From: Acidobacteriota bacterium
GTDB taxonomy: Bacteria; Acidobacteriota; Vicinamibacteria; Vicinamibacterales; JAKQTR01
Direction of reading: 5' to 3'
Length of the DNA: 64,000 nt
Assembly (NCBI GenBank): GCA_029562975.1
Contig: JAKQTR010000043.1
Coordinates: 1-64,000, forward strand
A model generated the notes under the pieces. The model worked only from the letters and a program-made list of their open reading frames with translations. It was not told where the DNA came from and did no database searches. Below, one piece after another: positions 38,721-48,446 of the stretch. Position numbers and translations under genes: made by a program. The first letter of the stretch is position 1, and each line of letters begins with the position of its first letter.

Positions 38721-39941
38721 CTAGGGCGCCGGCGCCTTGATCGACTGGAGGACGCCGAGCGCGCGTTCGGCCGCGGCCTGCTGGAAGGCCGCGAGCTGGG
38801 CCGGCGTCGGGTTCTTCGCGAGCAGCGCCGCTGCCTCTGCCATGATCGCCTGCTCGGTGGCGACCAGCGCCGGCAGCCATCCCGTGCCTGCCGCGTTGTC
38901 CAGCTTCGCGAGGTCGGCGTACTCCTGGCGCTCCCGGGCCCGGAGCGGCCGCAGCAGGCCCTTCAGCCTCCGGCTCTCCGCCGCGAGGGGTGCGTGTTCG
39001 CCGTCGCGCAAGGGCGCGGGCGGCAGGCCCGCGGCCACCCACACCGGCACCGCAATCGCGCACACCGGCTCGCCGAGCGCGACCCACACCGTCGTGTGCT
39101 GCACGGGCTCGCCCGGCTTCACGCCGTGCACGACCACCGCGCTCGCCGTGCTGGCCCGGTCGATCGTGTGGTTCGTGTGCACCCACGTCGGCCGATCGGC
39201 AGGCAGCTTCTTCCACGCGCTTCGGGCGGGGTGCGCGAGCAGCGCGTGGCCCAGGTCGCGCGCCGCCACTTCCAGCACCCACGCGGGAGTGAAGCTCCGC
39301 GGCTCGGCCGCTTCGAGCAGCGCCGTTTCGCGGTCGAAGCGCAGGTAGCCCGCGCCCTGGTCCGCCGCCCCGGTCCTCGCGAAGTTCGTGTTGGCCAGGT
39401 ACCGCGCCGGGCTCGCCCCGGCATCGAGCCGCCTGAAGCCGTGGTTGTGCGCCTCGAAGATCGCCGCGCCGCCCTTCGCGTCCATCGCGAGGAAGTTCGT
39501 CTGCGCGCCGAGGTCGGGGCCGGTGCGCCGCGCCAGGTACCGCTCGAACTCGCCGACGGTCTCGCACGTGCGCAGCGCGTCGGCCATGATGATCCCCTCG
39601 AGATCGGCTTCCTCGCCCGACTCGTGCGGCAGGTTGGACGCGACGGAGTTGGCCACGGCGAACCCCGCGGCGTTCGCGCCCGCCCACACCATCCGGCCGT
39701 CGGCGTGATCGGCATTGACGAGTCCGAGGTAGCTGTACGGCTTGTCGTCGACGAGCACCACCTTGTTGGACAGCCGGTCCGTGTCCCGGTTCTTCCAGAG
39801 CATGGGCCGCCCGTCGGCCGTCGCCCCGGCTGCGAAGATGGCCGTGGTGCACTCCTGGCGGTCCTGGCGGGCGGAGAGAACCGGCGCGGCAGCGGCCAGG
39901 CACGCGCAAAGCAGGACGGCAGGAAGGTTCGGGCGTCTCAT
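38721..39941 (-). CDS. Secreted Ntn-type amidohydrolase/acyltransferase-like protein (C45/choloylglycine hydrolase-like)
   Basis: This 406-residue protein has a signal peptide (to about residue 24) and then QECTTAIFAAGATADGRPML, followed by WKNRDTD. In N-terminal-nucleophile hydrolases of the penicillin V acylase/C45 type a Cys followed by Thr-Thr and a downstream Asn-x-Asp stretch forms the active site, so Cys31 should be exposed by processing and act as nucleophile. Supporting motifs are MVWAGANAAGFAVANSVASN and ANTNFARTG. It would cleave or transfer an amide-linked acyl group outside the cytoplasm. The ATG at 39941 puts the signal at the start; upstream frames to 40112 are low-complexity. 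Confidence 0.7.
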   Translation of the reverse strand: MRRPNLPAVLLCACLAAAAPVLSARQDRQECTTAIFAAGATADGRPMLWKNRDTDRLSNKVVLVDDKPYSYLGLVNADHADGRMVWAGANAAGFAVANSVASNLPHESGEEADLEGIIMADALRTCETVGEFERYLARRTGPDLGAQTNFLAMDAKGGAAIFEAHNHGFRRLDAGASPARYLANTNFARTGAADQGAGYLRFDRETALLEAAEPRSFTPAWVLEVAARDLGHALLAHPARSAWKKLPADRPTWVHTNHTIDRASTASAVVVHGVKPGEPVQHTTVWVALGEPVCAIAVPVWVAAGLPPAPLRDGEHAPLAAESRRLKGLLRPLRARERQEYADLAKLDNAAGTGWLPALVATEQAIMAEAAALLAKNPTPAQLAAFQQAAAERALGVLQSIKAPAP

Positions 39942-40181
39942 GGCGACGGATTGTGTTCCACCCCGGGCATGCCTGGCAACCGGGCCGCCCGGCGAATCGT
40001 CGGGCCGGGCGCGCGGACGGCCCCGGGGAGCGGGGGTCTTCGGCGGCGGCGAACTTGACCCCGGGCGACGGCCGGAGCGTATCATCAGGCCGCAGGAGAA
40101 TCCGCTGTCCACAGGCGTTCAGCAGACGGACCGGCACGCCGGCGCTCACGCGGGCCCCGTGCGCCGCCGGCGGGGGAACCG

Positions 40182-43100
40182 ATGCACCGACTCACGATAC
40201 TCGCCGCCGCCCTCTTCTTCGCCGGCCCGCAGCTGGCCGGCGGTCAGGCCATGACGCCGCGCCGACCGCCCGCGAGTCCCGCGCGGGCGCCGAATCCCGG
40301 CACGGCCTCGTCGGATGGCCTCGTGACGCGGGGCCCCGGCGTTTATCCCGGCGATCCGCGCGAGGACTTCGCGCCCGATCTGCGCATCGACGGCACGACG
40401 TACCGGAACCTGGCGCGCCTCCGCCCCGCGTATCACTCCAGCTCCTACGACTACAACCTGACGGCGCAGCTCGTCACCGACGGCATTGTCGAGACGGTCC
40501 TGCCCCGCACCGTCGTGGTCGCCACGTGGCAGCAGGGCCTGCTCGGCGCCGGGTCGCCGAGCCTGCCCGGCCAGCTTGGGCAGGGGCCGCTCGGCGGCTA
40601 CTCGCGGCAGCAGATGGTCTGGCCCAGGCACAAGCGCGAGTGGGCCCTCGACGAGAACTGGGTCACCTCCTACACGCTCCGCGGCCCGCGCGTGTGGATC
40701 CAGCTCGAGCTGCGGGGCGGCGCCGAGCCCCTCGCCTTCGACGAGGTCCGCGCGCAGGCCACGGTGGCTGCGCTGAGTCCGGGCCCGGAGAACTGGACCT
40801 GCTCGGTGCTCGGCTCCGACGACGGCCTGGCGTGGGTTCCCCTGGGAGAGCGCTCCGGCCTGACGGCGGCCGGCGGCGACATCTTCGCGGCTGTCGGCCT
40901 GCGGTCGCTGTCCCGCCACCGGCTCATTCGCGTCGTGTTCGACGATCCGCGCGCGGTGTCGTGGGAGATCCGCGATGTCGGCTTCCGCCGCGGCGGCGGC
41001 GCCGTGCGCCCCGGCGGGCCGCACCAGTTCTCCAGCGCGTGGATGAGCGCGGGGCGCGGCGAGGAGTGGGTCTACGTCGATCTTGGCGCCCGGTGCGTGT
41101 TCGACCGCGTGAAGCTGCACTGGCTCGCCCGGCCTGCCGAGGCCGCGCTCCAGGTCTCGGACGATGCCTCCTCGTGGCGCACGGTCCGCGCGCTTGCGGG
41201 CGGGGGCGGCCTGGACGAGGTGGCGTTCGATCCGGCGGTGCGCGCCCGCTACGTCCGCGTGTCGATGACGAAGCCCGCCAGCTCGGCAGGCTATGTGCTG
41301 ACGGAGATGGAGGTGTTCGGGCGGGGCGGCCCGGTGCCGGTGCCCAAGCCGCTCGGCCCCCGGAAGGCCGACGGGCGGCTGGACCTTGCCGGCGGCCGGT
41401 GGCGCATCCAGCGGGACTCGCTCGTGGGGGCCGGTGGCCCCGCGCTCGCCACGGCGGGGTTCGACGACGCCTCGTGGGTGGCCGCGACGGTGCCGGGCAC
41501 GGCGCTCGTCAGCTACCTGAACGCGGGCGCGCTGCCGGACCCGAACTACGGCGACAACCAGCTGATGATCTCGGACGCGTTCTTCCACGCGGACTTCTGG
41601 TACCGCACGGAGTTCGACGCGCCTTCGCCCGGCGCCGGGCGGCGGCGCTGGCTCGCCTTCGACGGCGTCAACCTGAACGCCGACGTCTTCCTCAACGGCG
41701 CGCCGCTCGGCCGCATCGAGGGCGGGTTCATGCGCGCGCGGTTCGACGTCACCGGCAAGCTGCGTGACGCCGGCAACGCCCTCGCCGTTCGCGTCGAGAA
41801 GACCACCGCGCCCGGCAGCGTGAAGGAGAAGACGTTCGAGAGCCCGGACAAGAACGGCGGGGCGCTCGGCGCGGACAACCCGACCTACCACGCGTCGATC
41901 GGCTGGGACTGGATCCCGACCATCCGCGGCCGCAACACGGGCATCTGGAACGACGTCTACCTGACCGACAGCGGCCCCGTCACCATCGACCACCCCTCGG
42001 TCACGACCGTGCTGCCCCTGCCCGACACTTCGCGCGCCGACGTGCGCCTGACGGCCGAACTGCGCAACCACGCCGATGTTCCCGTATCGGGCGTCCTGCG
42101 CGGGCGTTTCGGCGACGCCGCCTTCGAGGCCCCGGTCACGCTGCCGGCCGGCGGCTTCGAGGAGGTCGTCTTCGATCCGTCGAACGCCCCGGCGCTGCGC
42201 GTGTCGGCGCCGAGGCTCTGGTGGCCGAACGGGTACGGCGATCAGCCGCTGTACGACGTCGAGCTCGCCTTCACCGCGGGCGGCGCCGCCGGGCCGTCGG
42301 ACACGAAGCGGTTCAAGGCCGGCGTCCGCCAGTTCACCGCGAGCTTCGATCACGGGGCGCTGCGGATGTGGATCAACGGCCGCCGCTTCATCCCGCGCGG
42401 CGGCAACTGGGGCTTTCCCGAGTCGATGCTGCGGTACCGCGGGCGCGAGTACGACGCGGCCGTCCGCTACCACAAGCACCTGAACTTCAACATGATCCGC
42501 AACTGGGTCGGCCAGACGGGCGACGACGAATTCTACGACGCCTGCGATCGCCACGGCATCGTCGTCTGGCAGGACTTCTGGCTGGCCAATCCCTGGGACG
42601 GCCCCGACCCGGCGTCGCACGGCGTTTTCATGGCGAATGCGGAGGACCTCGTCAACCGGATCCGCACGCACCCGTCCGTCGGCCTTTACTGCGGGCGCAA
42701 CGAGGGCTACCCGCCGAAGCCCCTCGACGATGCCATCCGGCGCCTCCTGGCGGAGCGGCACGGGGACCTGCCCTACCTCTCCAGCTCGGCCGACGACTAC
42801 GCGAGCGGGCACGGCCCGTACCGGGCGATGCCGGTCAACGACTACTTCCTGCGGCGGGCCGCGCCCAAGCTGCACAGCGAGATGGGCATGCCGAACGTCA
42901 TGACCATCGACAGCCTGAGGGCGATGCTGCCCGACGCGTCGCTGTGGCCGCTCGGCCGGCTGTACGGGCTGCACGACTTCTCGCTCGAGGGCGCCCAGGG
43001 CGGCGCGTCGTTCCTCGAGCGGATCCAGCGGAGCTACGGCGCCGCCGACAACGCCGCGGACTGGTCCACGCTGGCGCAGTTCGTCAACTACGAGGGCTAC

Positions 43101-43862
43101 CGCGCCATGTTCGAGGCGCAGAGCCGCAACCGCATGGGCCTGCTCATCTGGATGAGCCACCCCGCGTGGCCCTCGCTCGTCTGGCAGACCTACGACTACT
43201 ACCTCGAGCCCACGGCCGCCTACTTCGGCGCGCGCAAGGGGGCCGAGCCGCTCCACATCCAGTGGAACCCGGCGACCGAGGCCGTCGAGGTGGTGAATTA
43301 CAGCGCCGGAGACGCGCCGGGCCTGACCGCGCGCGCGGAGGTGCGCAGCATCGACGGCAGCCTGATCTGGGAGAAGTCGGCGGCGCTCGACAGCAAGGAG
43401 GATTCCACACTGTCGGTCATCGACATGGAGTACCCGCTCGGGACGAGCCCGGTCCACTTCATCCGCCTGGCGCTCGCGCGCGGCAGCGAGACGCTGTCGG
43501 AGAACTTCTACTGGCGTGGGCTCGAAGACGGGAACTTCCTGCAGCTGCGGGATCTGCCGAAGGCCGCGATCGACGCGGCGACCACGGTCACCGGCACGCC
43601 CGAGGGGTATCGGCTGGACACCGAACTGGTCAACCGCTCGAGCGCGCCGGCCATCATGGTCAGGCTGAAGGCGGTGCGCGCCTCGTCCGGCGACCGGATC
43701 CTGCCGGTCCTCTACAGCGACAACTACGTCTCGCTGATGCCCGGCGAGCGCCGCACGATCACGGCCGAGGTCACCCGCGCGGACGCCCGCGGAGAGCGCC
43801 CGCGCATGGTCGTCGAGGGGTTCAACATCGGCGCGGCGGGCCCGGAGCGTCCGCGGCGCTAG
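40182..43862 (+). CDS. Secreted GH2-family glycoside hydrolase with discoidin-like region (exo-beta-glucosaminidase/mannosidase type)
   Basis: The 1226-residue protein has a signal (residues 1-22). The first 400 residues include coagulation-factor-5/8-type regions (YVDLGARCVFDRVKLHWLAR and ARYVRVSMTKPASSAGYVLT). A GH2 sugar-binding domain (ADFWYRTEFDAP, LNADVFLNGAPLGRIEGGFM), an immunoglobulin-like domain and a TIM barrel with FIPRGGNWGFPESMLRYRG follow. The acid/base Glu841 is in YCGRNEGYPP and the nucleophile Glu900 in LHSEMGMPN. The barrel sequence and the GGNWGFPES stretch resemble CsxA-like exo-beta-glucosaminidases and mannosylglycoprotein endo-mannosidases. The likely target is a beta-linked amino sugar or mannose. 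It converges on the sulfatase gene with a four-base overlap of stops. Confidence 0.88.
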   Translation: MHRLTILAAALFFAGPQLAGGQAMTPRRPPASPARAPNPGTASSDGLVTRGPGVYPGDPREDFAPDLRIDGTTYRNLARLRPAYHSSSYDYNLTAQLVTDGIVETVLPRTVVVATWQQGLLGAGSPSLPGQLGQGPLGGYSRQQMVWPRHKREWALDENWVTSYTLRGPRVWIQLELRGGAEPLAFDEVRAQATVAALSPGPENWTCSVLGSDDGLAWVPLGERSGLTAAGGDIFAAVGLRSLSRHRLIRVVFDDPRAVSWEIRDVGFRRGGGAVRPGGPHQFSSAWMSAGRGEEWVYVDLGARCVFDRVKLHWLARPAEAALQVSDDASSWRTVRALAGGGGLDEVAFDPAVRARYVRVSMTKPASSAGYVLTEMEVFGRGGPVPVPKPLGPRKADGRLDLAGGRWRIQRDSLVGAGGPALATAGFDDASWVAATVPGTALVSYLNAGALPDPNYGDNQLMISDAFFHADFWYRTEFDAPSPGAGRRRWLAFDGVNLNADVFLNGAPLGRIEGGFMRARFDVTGKLRDAGNALAVRVEKTTAPGSVKEKTFESPDKNGGALGADNPTYHASIGWDWIPTIRGRNTGIWNDVYLTDSGPVTIDHPSVTTVLPLPDTSRADVRLTAELRNHADVPVSGVLRGRFGDAAFEAPVTLPAGGFEEVVFDPSNAPALRVSAPRLWWPNGYGDQPLYDVELAFTAGGAAGPSDTKRFKAGVRQFTASFDHGALRMWINGRRFIPRGGNWGFPESMLRYRGREYDAAVRYHKHLNFNMIRNWVGQTGDDEFYDACDRHGIVVWQDFWLANPWDGPDPASHGVFMANAEDLVNRIRTHPSVGLYCGRNEGYPPKPLDDAIRRLLAERHGDLPYLSSSADDYASGHGPYRAMPVNDYFLRRAAPKLHSEMGMPNVMTIDSLRAMLPDASLWPLGRLYGLHDFSLEGAQGGASFLERIQRSYGAADNAADWSTLAQFVNYEGYRAMFEAQSRNRMGLLIWMSHPAWPSLVWQTYDYYLEPTAAYFGARKGAEPLHIQWNPATEAVEVVNYSAGDAPGLTARAEVRSIDGSLIWEKSAALDSKEDSTLSVIDMEYPLGTSPVHFIRLALARGSETLSENFYWRGLEDGNFLQLRDLPKAAIDAATTVTGTPEGYRLDTELVNRSSAPAIMVRLKAVRASSGDRILPVLYSDNYVSLMPGERRTITAEVTRADARGERPRMVVEGFNIGAAGPERPRR

Positions 43863-45325
43863 CGCGGGTTCGGCGCCGGCGCCCGAGCCGCTCCCGGGCC
43901 GGGGCCGGCGACGGGCCGCTTCCAGTGGTCGTTGTCGATGTGCGCCTCGCGCATGAGATCCGCGATGCGCCCGACGATCCCCGGCTGGCGCGCGGCCAGG
44001 TCGGCCGCCTCGGCGGGATCGGCCGCGAGGTCGTAGAGCGCGATCGGCGCGTCTGGCGACTTCAGGCGGATCCCCTTCCAGCGGCCCTCGAGCAGGACCG
44101 CCTGGCTGAAGCCGCCCTCGTAGAACTCCCAGTAGAGGTACTCGTGCGAGGCCTGCCTTCCGCGGCCGAGAAGCGTCGGCACGAGGCTGAGGCTGTCAAT
44201 CCGCGCCGGCGGCCGGGCGCCCGCCAGCTCGGCGAGGGTCGCCATCATGTCGCCGAAGTAGCCGACGTGCGCCGCCGTCGTGCCGGGCGCGATCCGGCCG
44301 GGCCAGCGCGCGATGAACGGGACGCGGATCCCGCCGTCGGTCAGGCTGCGCTTGATGCCGCTGAACGGGCCGTTCGCGTCGAAGAAGTCCGGATCGTACG
44401 CCGGCCCGCCCTCGTTGTGCGGGCCGTTGTCGCTCGTGAAGATGACGAGCGTGCGGCGGTCGAGGCCGAGCCGCCGCACGTGCGCGATCAGTTCGCCGAT
44501 GTGCCCGTCCATCCGCGTGATCATCGCCGCCTGGCCCTTGAGCGGGCCGGCCCAGTCCCGCGCCGCGTAGGGGCCGTAGTCGGGCACCTCCTGGCCGTCC
44601 CCGAGGACGCGGGCCCGCTCGTTGTTCGCGTGCGGAACGGTCAGCGAGAGGAGCAGGAAGAACGGCCGGTCCCGGCTCCGATCGAGGAACGCGCGCGCCT
44701 CGTCGAAGAAGAGGTCGTTGGCGTACTGCACGCGGCGGGTCGCGTAGCCCGCGCCCGGCACCTGGCCGACCGGCGTCACGACGTTGGGAAGCGCGATCCG
44801 CTGCGTGTTCCGCCAGAGGAAGTCGGGATAGTGGTTGTGCGCGTGCGTCTGGTTGACGACGCCGTAGAACTCGGAGAAACCCTGACGGGTCGGCTCCCCC
44901 GCCGATCCGATCTCGCCGAGCCCCCACTTGCCGACGAGGGCCGTGGCGTAGCCGGCCTGCTGCAGCACGCGGGCGACGGTCGCCTCGCCCGGGGCCAGCG
45001 TCTGCGCCTCGTCGTTCCCCGCGCCCGCGTTCCCGCGCACCCGGGTGTGCCCCAGGTGCTGCCCGGTCATGAGCACGCTGCGCGACGGCGCGCAGACGGT
45101 GGAGCCCGCGTAGAACTGCGTGAAGCGGATCCCCTCGGAAGCCATCCGGTCGAGGTTCGGCGTCTGGATGATCCGCTGCCCGTACGCGCCGACGTCGCCG
45201 TAGCCGAGATCGTCGGCCAGGATGACGATGACGTTCGGGCGCGGCGCGGGCTGGGCGGCGGCAGCGCCGGCCGCCAGGAGCAGGCAGCCGGCCGCCAGCG
45301 GCACGACGACGGCGCGGCGCGGCAT
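43859..45325 (-). CDS. Secreted S1-family sulfatase (formylglycine type)
   Basis: The 488-residue protein has a signal (to about residue 25) and the S1 sulfatase hallmarks: NVIVILADDLGYGD with the metal pair Asp38-Asp39, the maturation motif CAPSRSVLMTG in which Cys78 is converted to formylglycine, KWGLGEIG, TSDNGPHNEGG with the second metal pair, and KRSLTDGGIRVPFIARWPG. It removes sulfate esters from glycans or small molecules outside the cytoplasm; a formylglycine-generating enzyme must be encoded elsewhere. It follows the Gfo/Idh/MocA gene by 18 bases on the same strand, so they form an operon, and it converges on the GH2 gene. Confidence 0.93.
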   Translation of the reverse strand: MPRRAVVVPLAAGCLLLAAGAAAAQPAPRPNVIVILADDLGYGDVGAYGQRIIQTPNLDRMASEGIRFTQFYAGSTVCAPSRSVLMTGQHLGHTRVRGNAGAGNDEAQTLAPGEATVARVLQQAGYATALVGKWGLGEIGSAGEPTRQGFSEFYGVVNQTHAHNHYPDFLWRNTQRIALPNVVTPVGQVPGAGYATRRVQYANDLFFDEARAFLDRSRDRPFFLLLSLTVPHANNERARVLGDGQEVPDYGPYAARDWAGPLKGQAAMITRMDGHIGELIAHVRRLGLDRRTLVIFTSDNGPHNEGGPAYDPDFFDANGPFSGIKRSLTDGGIRVPFIARWPGRIAPGTTAAHVGYFGDMMATLAELAGARPPARIDSLSLVPTLLGRGRQASHEYLYWEFYEGGFSQAVLLEGRWKGIRLKSPDAPIALYDLAADPAEAADLAARQPGIVGRIADLMREAHIDNDHWKRPVAGPGPGAARAPAPNPR

Positions 45326-45343
45326 GGTCCGTCCGCTCCGCCG

Positions 45344-46669
45344 TCAGACCGCGTCGGGCACCGTGAACGGCGCCCGGTACTTCCGCGTCAAGTGCGCGTT
45401 GGCTTCCTCGTCGCCCTTCACGAGCTCCGTCGCCGGATCGATCTCCAGCACGCGGTTGACCCGCGCGCCCGTGAGCGCGTAGTGCGAGAGGGCCGAGGAC
45501 CAGTGCCCCTCGGCGGCCGGCGCGTTGAGGGCGGCCATGTCGCGGCTGCGGACGCACTCGACGAAGTTGCGATAATGGTTCAGGTCCGACCCGTCCTCCC
45601 GCTCCTTCACCAGCGTGTTCTGACGGCCCTCGTACATCTTGTAGCCGCCGTAGCCCGGGAAGCTCATCCACCCCTTCTCGCCGAAGAACATCACCCCGAA
45701 CTCGCGGCCGCCGGCCTCGTCGTTCGTCATCCAGGGGCGCACTTCGAGCGTCATCATCTTGTCCTGGCCGTCCTTGCCCTTGAACATGAAAGACGTCGAC
45801 GACACGTCGAAGATCTGCTTCGCGTCGTCCCAGAGCAGCCTGCCGCCCATCGACGTCACCCGGTACGGCAGGCCGACGCCGAGCCCCCAGCGCGCGGCAT
45901 CGACCTGGTGGATGCCCTGGTTGCCGATGTCGCCGTTGCCGTAGGCCCAGTGCCAGTGCCAGTTGTAGTGCACGAACACGCCGTCGCCCTTGGCGTCGAC
46001 GATGAAGGGCTCTTCCTGGGCCGGCCCCTGCCACACGTTCCAGTCCAGTTCCTTGGGCGGCTGGCCGGGCCGGCCCTTCCCGATGTCCGGGCGCCACTTG
46101 TAGCAGACGCACCGGGCCAGGTAGACCTTGCCGATGGCGCCCTCGTGCAGCAGCCTGATGCCCTCCTGGAACCCCGGGTTGCTGCGCAGCTGCGTGCCGT
46201 GCTGCACGATCCGGCCGTACTTCTTCACCGCCTCGACGACGCGCTTGCCTTCGAAGACGTTGTGCGTCATCGGCTTCTCGACGTACACGTCCTTGCCGGC
46301 CTGGCAGGCCCAGATCGTGGCCAGCGAGTGCCAGTGGTTCGGCGTGGCGATGGAGATCGCGTCCACGTCCTTGTCCTCGAGGACGCGGCGGATGTCCTGC
46401 TCCACCTTCGGGGCGGCCTTGGCCTTGTCGGTGAAGAACGCCTTGACGGTCGGCGCGAACAGCCGCGCATCGGGATCGCACAGCGTGACGACCTCGACGC
46501 GCTCGAGCCGGTCGTAGTCGCCGATGTGGGACTTGCCGCGCCCGTTGAGCCCCAGCACGGCGATCCGGAGGCGGTCGTTCGCGCCGGCCCAGGCGGTCCT
46601 GGACGTGCCCAGCAGCACGGTTGCCGCGGCGGCGCGCTTGACGAAGTCCCTGCGTGTGATGTCTTTCAT
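45344..46669 (-). CDS. Tat-exported Gfo/Idh/MocA-family oxidoreductase (I)
   Basis: The 441-residue protein starts with a twin-arginine signal (TRRDFVKRAAAATVLL). The NAD(P) Rossmann domain has IAVLGLNGRGKSHI and the catalytic-face motif DVYVEKPMTHN with Lys in EKP. The C-terminal alpha/beta dimerisation domain includes HYNWHWHWAYGNGDIGNQGI with the conserved His of this group. Homologues oxidise or reduce sugars or their derivatives; exported forms carry tightly bound cofactor. GGGAGGA lies eight bases before the ATG. It is cotranscribed with the sulfatase downstream and diverges from another family member at 46940, with about 270 noncoding bases between. Confidence 0.9.
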   Translation of the reverse strand: MKDITRRDFVKRAAAATVLLGTSRTAWAGANDRLRIAVLGLNGRGKSHIGDYDRLERVEVVTLCDPDARLFAPTVKAFFTDKAKAAPKVEQDIRRVLEDKDVDAISIATPNHWHSLATIWACQAGKDVYVEKPMTHNVFEGKRVVEAVKKYGRIVQHGTQLRSNPGFQEGIRLLHEGAIGKVYLARCVCYKWRPDIGKGRPGQPPKELDWNVWQGPAQEEPFIVDAKGDGVFVHYNWHWHWAYGNGDIGNQGIHQVDAARWGLGVGLPYRVTSMGGRLLWDDAKQIFDVSSTSFMFKGKDGQDKMMTLEVRPWMTNDEAGGREFGVMFFGEKGWMSFPGYGGYKMYEGRQNTLVKEREDGSDLNHYRNFVECVRSRDMAALNAPAAEGHWSSALSHYALTGARVNRVLEIDPATELVKGDEEANAHLTRKYRAPFTVPDAV

Positions 46670-46870
46670 GCTGATCGTCCTCCCTGCGGATCCGACGAAG
46701 CCCGCTGCCGGCGAGGCCTATTCTACCCGCCCGGCGGCGGAGGAGATCGCGGCCGCGCCGCCCCCCGGTCCGGCCCTTCGGAGGAGGCCGTGCTCCGCGC
46801 GAGTTGAAGCCGCGCCGGCGACCTGCGATACTACCCGCCGTCAGGCCGGCCGACGGAGGCCGGGAAACCT

Positions 46871-46892
46871 CCCGGCCGCGCCCGCGGCCGGG
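46871..46892. repeat. GC-rich inverted repeat in the leader of the second oxidoreductase gene
   Basis: CCCGGCCGCG and CGCGGCCGGG flank two bases, about 50 bases before the ATG at 46940 in the divergent intergenic region. It could fold in the leader transcript or be an operator, but such palindromes also arise by chance at this base composition. Confidence 0.3.
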
Positions 46893-46939
46893 CCAGGCTC
46901 GCGAGCCGGCGCTGGCGCCCCGCAGCGAGGAGAGTGCTC

Positions 46940-48352
46940 ATGGAACCCAGGAAGCCGTTCACTGAAGCCGCCGGCGGGTTGCCCACCCGCCGCGAGTTCC
47001 TGCACCAGGCCGCGGCAGCAGCCGGGACCGTCGGTGCGCTCACGATCCTGCCCGGCCGCGTGTTCGGCGGGCAGCGCAAGCTCGCGCCGAGCGACAAGCT
47101 CAACCTCGGCGCCGTCGGCGTCGGGGGCATGGGCGGATCGAACCTCAGCCGCTGCGAGACGGAGAACATCATCGCGCTGTGCGACGTGGACTCGGCGCTC
47201 GCGGCCAAGACCTTCGGGAAGTACCCGAACGCGCGGCGGTACGGCAACTACCGCGAGATGTTCGACAAGGAGAAGGACCTCGACGCGGTCATCGTCGCCA
47301 CCCCCGATCACACCCACGCCGTTGTCGCCATGGCGGCGATGCAGCGCGGCCTCCACGTCTACGTGCAGAAGCCCATCGCCCACGCCGTGTGGGAGGCGCG
47401 GCTGATGACCGAGACGGCCCGCAAGCACAAGATCTCGTCGCAGATGGGCAACCAGGGCCATTCGGGCGAGGGGCTCCGGCTCATCTCGGAGTGGGTCGCC
47501 GCCGGGGCGCTCGGCCAGATCAAGGAAGTCCACGCCTGGACGAACCGGCCTGTGTGGCCGCAGGGCGTCGAGGTGGAGCGGCCGAAGGACACGCCGCCCG
47601 TGCCGGCCACGATGGACTGGGACGAGTGGATCGGCCCGGCGCCGAGCCGGCCGTTCCACCCCACCTATCACCCCGGCCGCTGGCGCGCGTGGTGGGACTT
47701 CGGCACCGGCTCGCTCGGCGACATGGGCTGCCACATCCTCGACCCGGTCTTCGCGGCGCTGGACCTCAAGTACCCGATCAGCGTCGAGGGCTGCATCTCG
47801 ACCTACTGGGAGGAGTTCTGGAAGCTCGTCGAGCCGAAGAACGAGACGTACCCGCGCTCGACCATCGTGCGCTACAACTTCCCGGCTCGGAAGAACATGC
47901 CGCCGCTCCAGCTGACGTGGTGGGACGGCGGGCTGATGCCCGCCCGGCCGGCCGAGCTGGAAGTGGGGCGCAAGCTGGGCGATGACGACGGCGGCGTGCT
48001 GCTCGTCGGGAGCGAGGCGACTCTCATGGCCGGCTGCTACGGCCGCAGTCCGCGCCTGATTCCCGAGACGCGCATGAGAGACTTCACGCAGCCGGCGAAG
48101 ACGCTGGAGCGCGTGCCGAAGGGCGAGGACGGCCACGAGCAGGATTGGATCCGCTCCTGCAAGGACGGCAAGCCCTCTTCGTCGAACTTCGACTACTCCG
48201 GCCCGCTCTCCGAGATGGTCCTCATGGGCAACCTCGCGGTGCGGTTCCCGGGGCGCCTGCTGCTGTGGGACGGCGAGGCGATGAAGGTGACCAACGACGA
48301 GGAGGCCAACGCCTACGTGCGCCGTCAGTACCGCGAGGGATGGAAGCTGTGA
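46940..48352 (+). CDS. Tat-exported Gfo/Idh/MocA-family oxidoreductase (II)
   Basis: The 470-residue protein has a Tat-like signal (TRREFLHQAAAAAGTVGAL) preceded by a 16-residue N-terminal tail, then the Rossmann motif LGAVGVGGMGGSNL and VYVQKPIAHAVWEARL, in which Gln replaces the usual Glu of the EKP motif, common in this exported subgroup. The second domain includes RWRAWWDFGTGSLGDMGCHI with the conserved Asp/His. It should act on a sugar or cyclitol in the periplasm. The ATG at 46940 has GGAG suitably upstream; an upstream GTG at 46934 is in frame. It is the only plus-strand member of the three in the window. Confidence 0.9.
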   Translation: MEPRKPFTEAAGGLPTRREFLHQAAAAAGTVGALTILPGRVFGGQRKLAPSDKLNLGAVGVGGMGGSNLSRCETENIIALCDVDSALAAKTFGKYPNARRYGNYREMFDKEKDLDAVIVATPDHTHAVVAMAAMQRGLHVYVQKPIAHAVWEARLMTETARKHKISSQMGNQGHSGEGLRLISEWVAAGALGQIKEVHAWTNRPVWPQGVEVERPKDTPPVPATMDWDEWIGPAPSRPFHPTYHPGRWRAWWDFGTGSLGDMGCHILDPVFAALDLKYPISVEGCISTYWEEFWKLVEPKNETYPRSTIVRYNFPARKNMPPLQLTWWDGGLMPARPAELEVGRKLGDDDGGVLLVGSEATLMAGCYGRSPRLIPETRMRDFTQPAKTLERVPKGEDGHEQDWIRSCKDGKPSSSNFDYSGPLSEMVLMGNLAVRFPGRLLLWDGEAMKVTNDEEANAYVRRQYREGWKL

Positions 48353-48446
48353 GCGCGGGGCGCTGATTGCGGCGGCGCGCTCCTGCGGCGGGCCCGTTCG
48401 CGCGGCGGCGGCCCGCCCGGCGCGCCCTCGCCGCCCGGGCCGCACC

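Noticed and set aside
42221-46807. A plus-strand open frame of over 1,500 codons across the end of the GH2, sulfatase and oxidoreductase genes
   Set aside because: It runs antisense to the sulfatase and oxidoreductase, both of which have complete active-site motifs; it has no recognisable domain.
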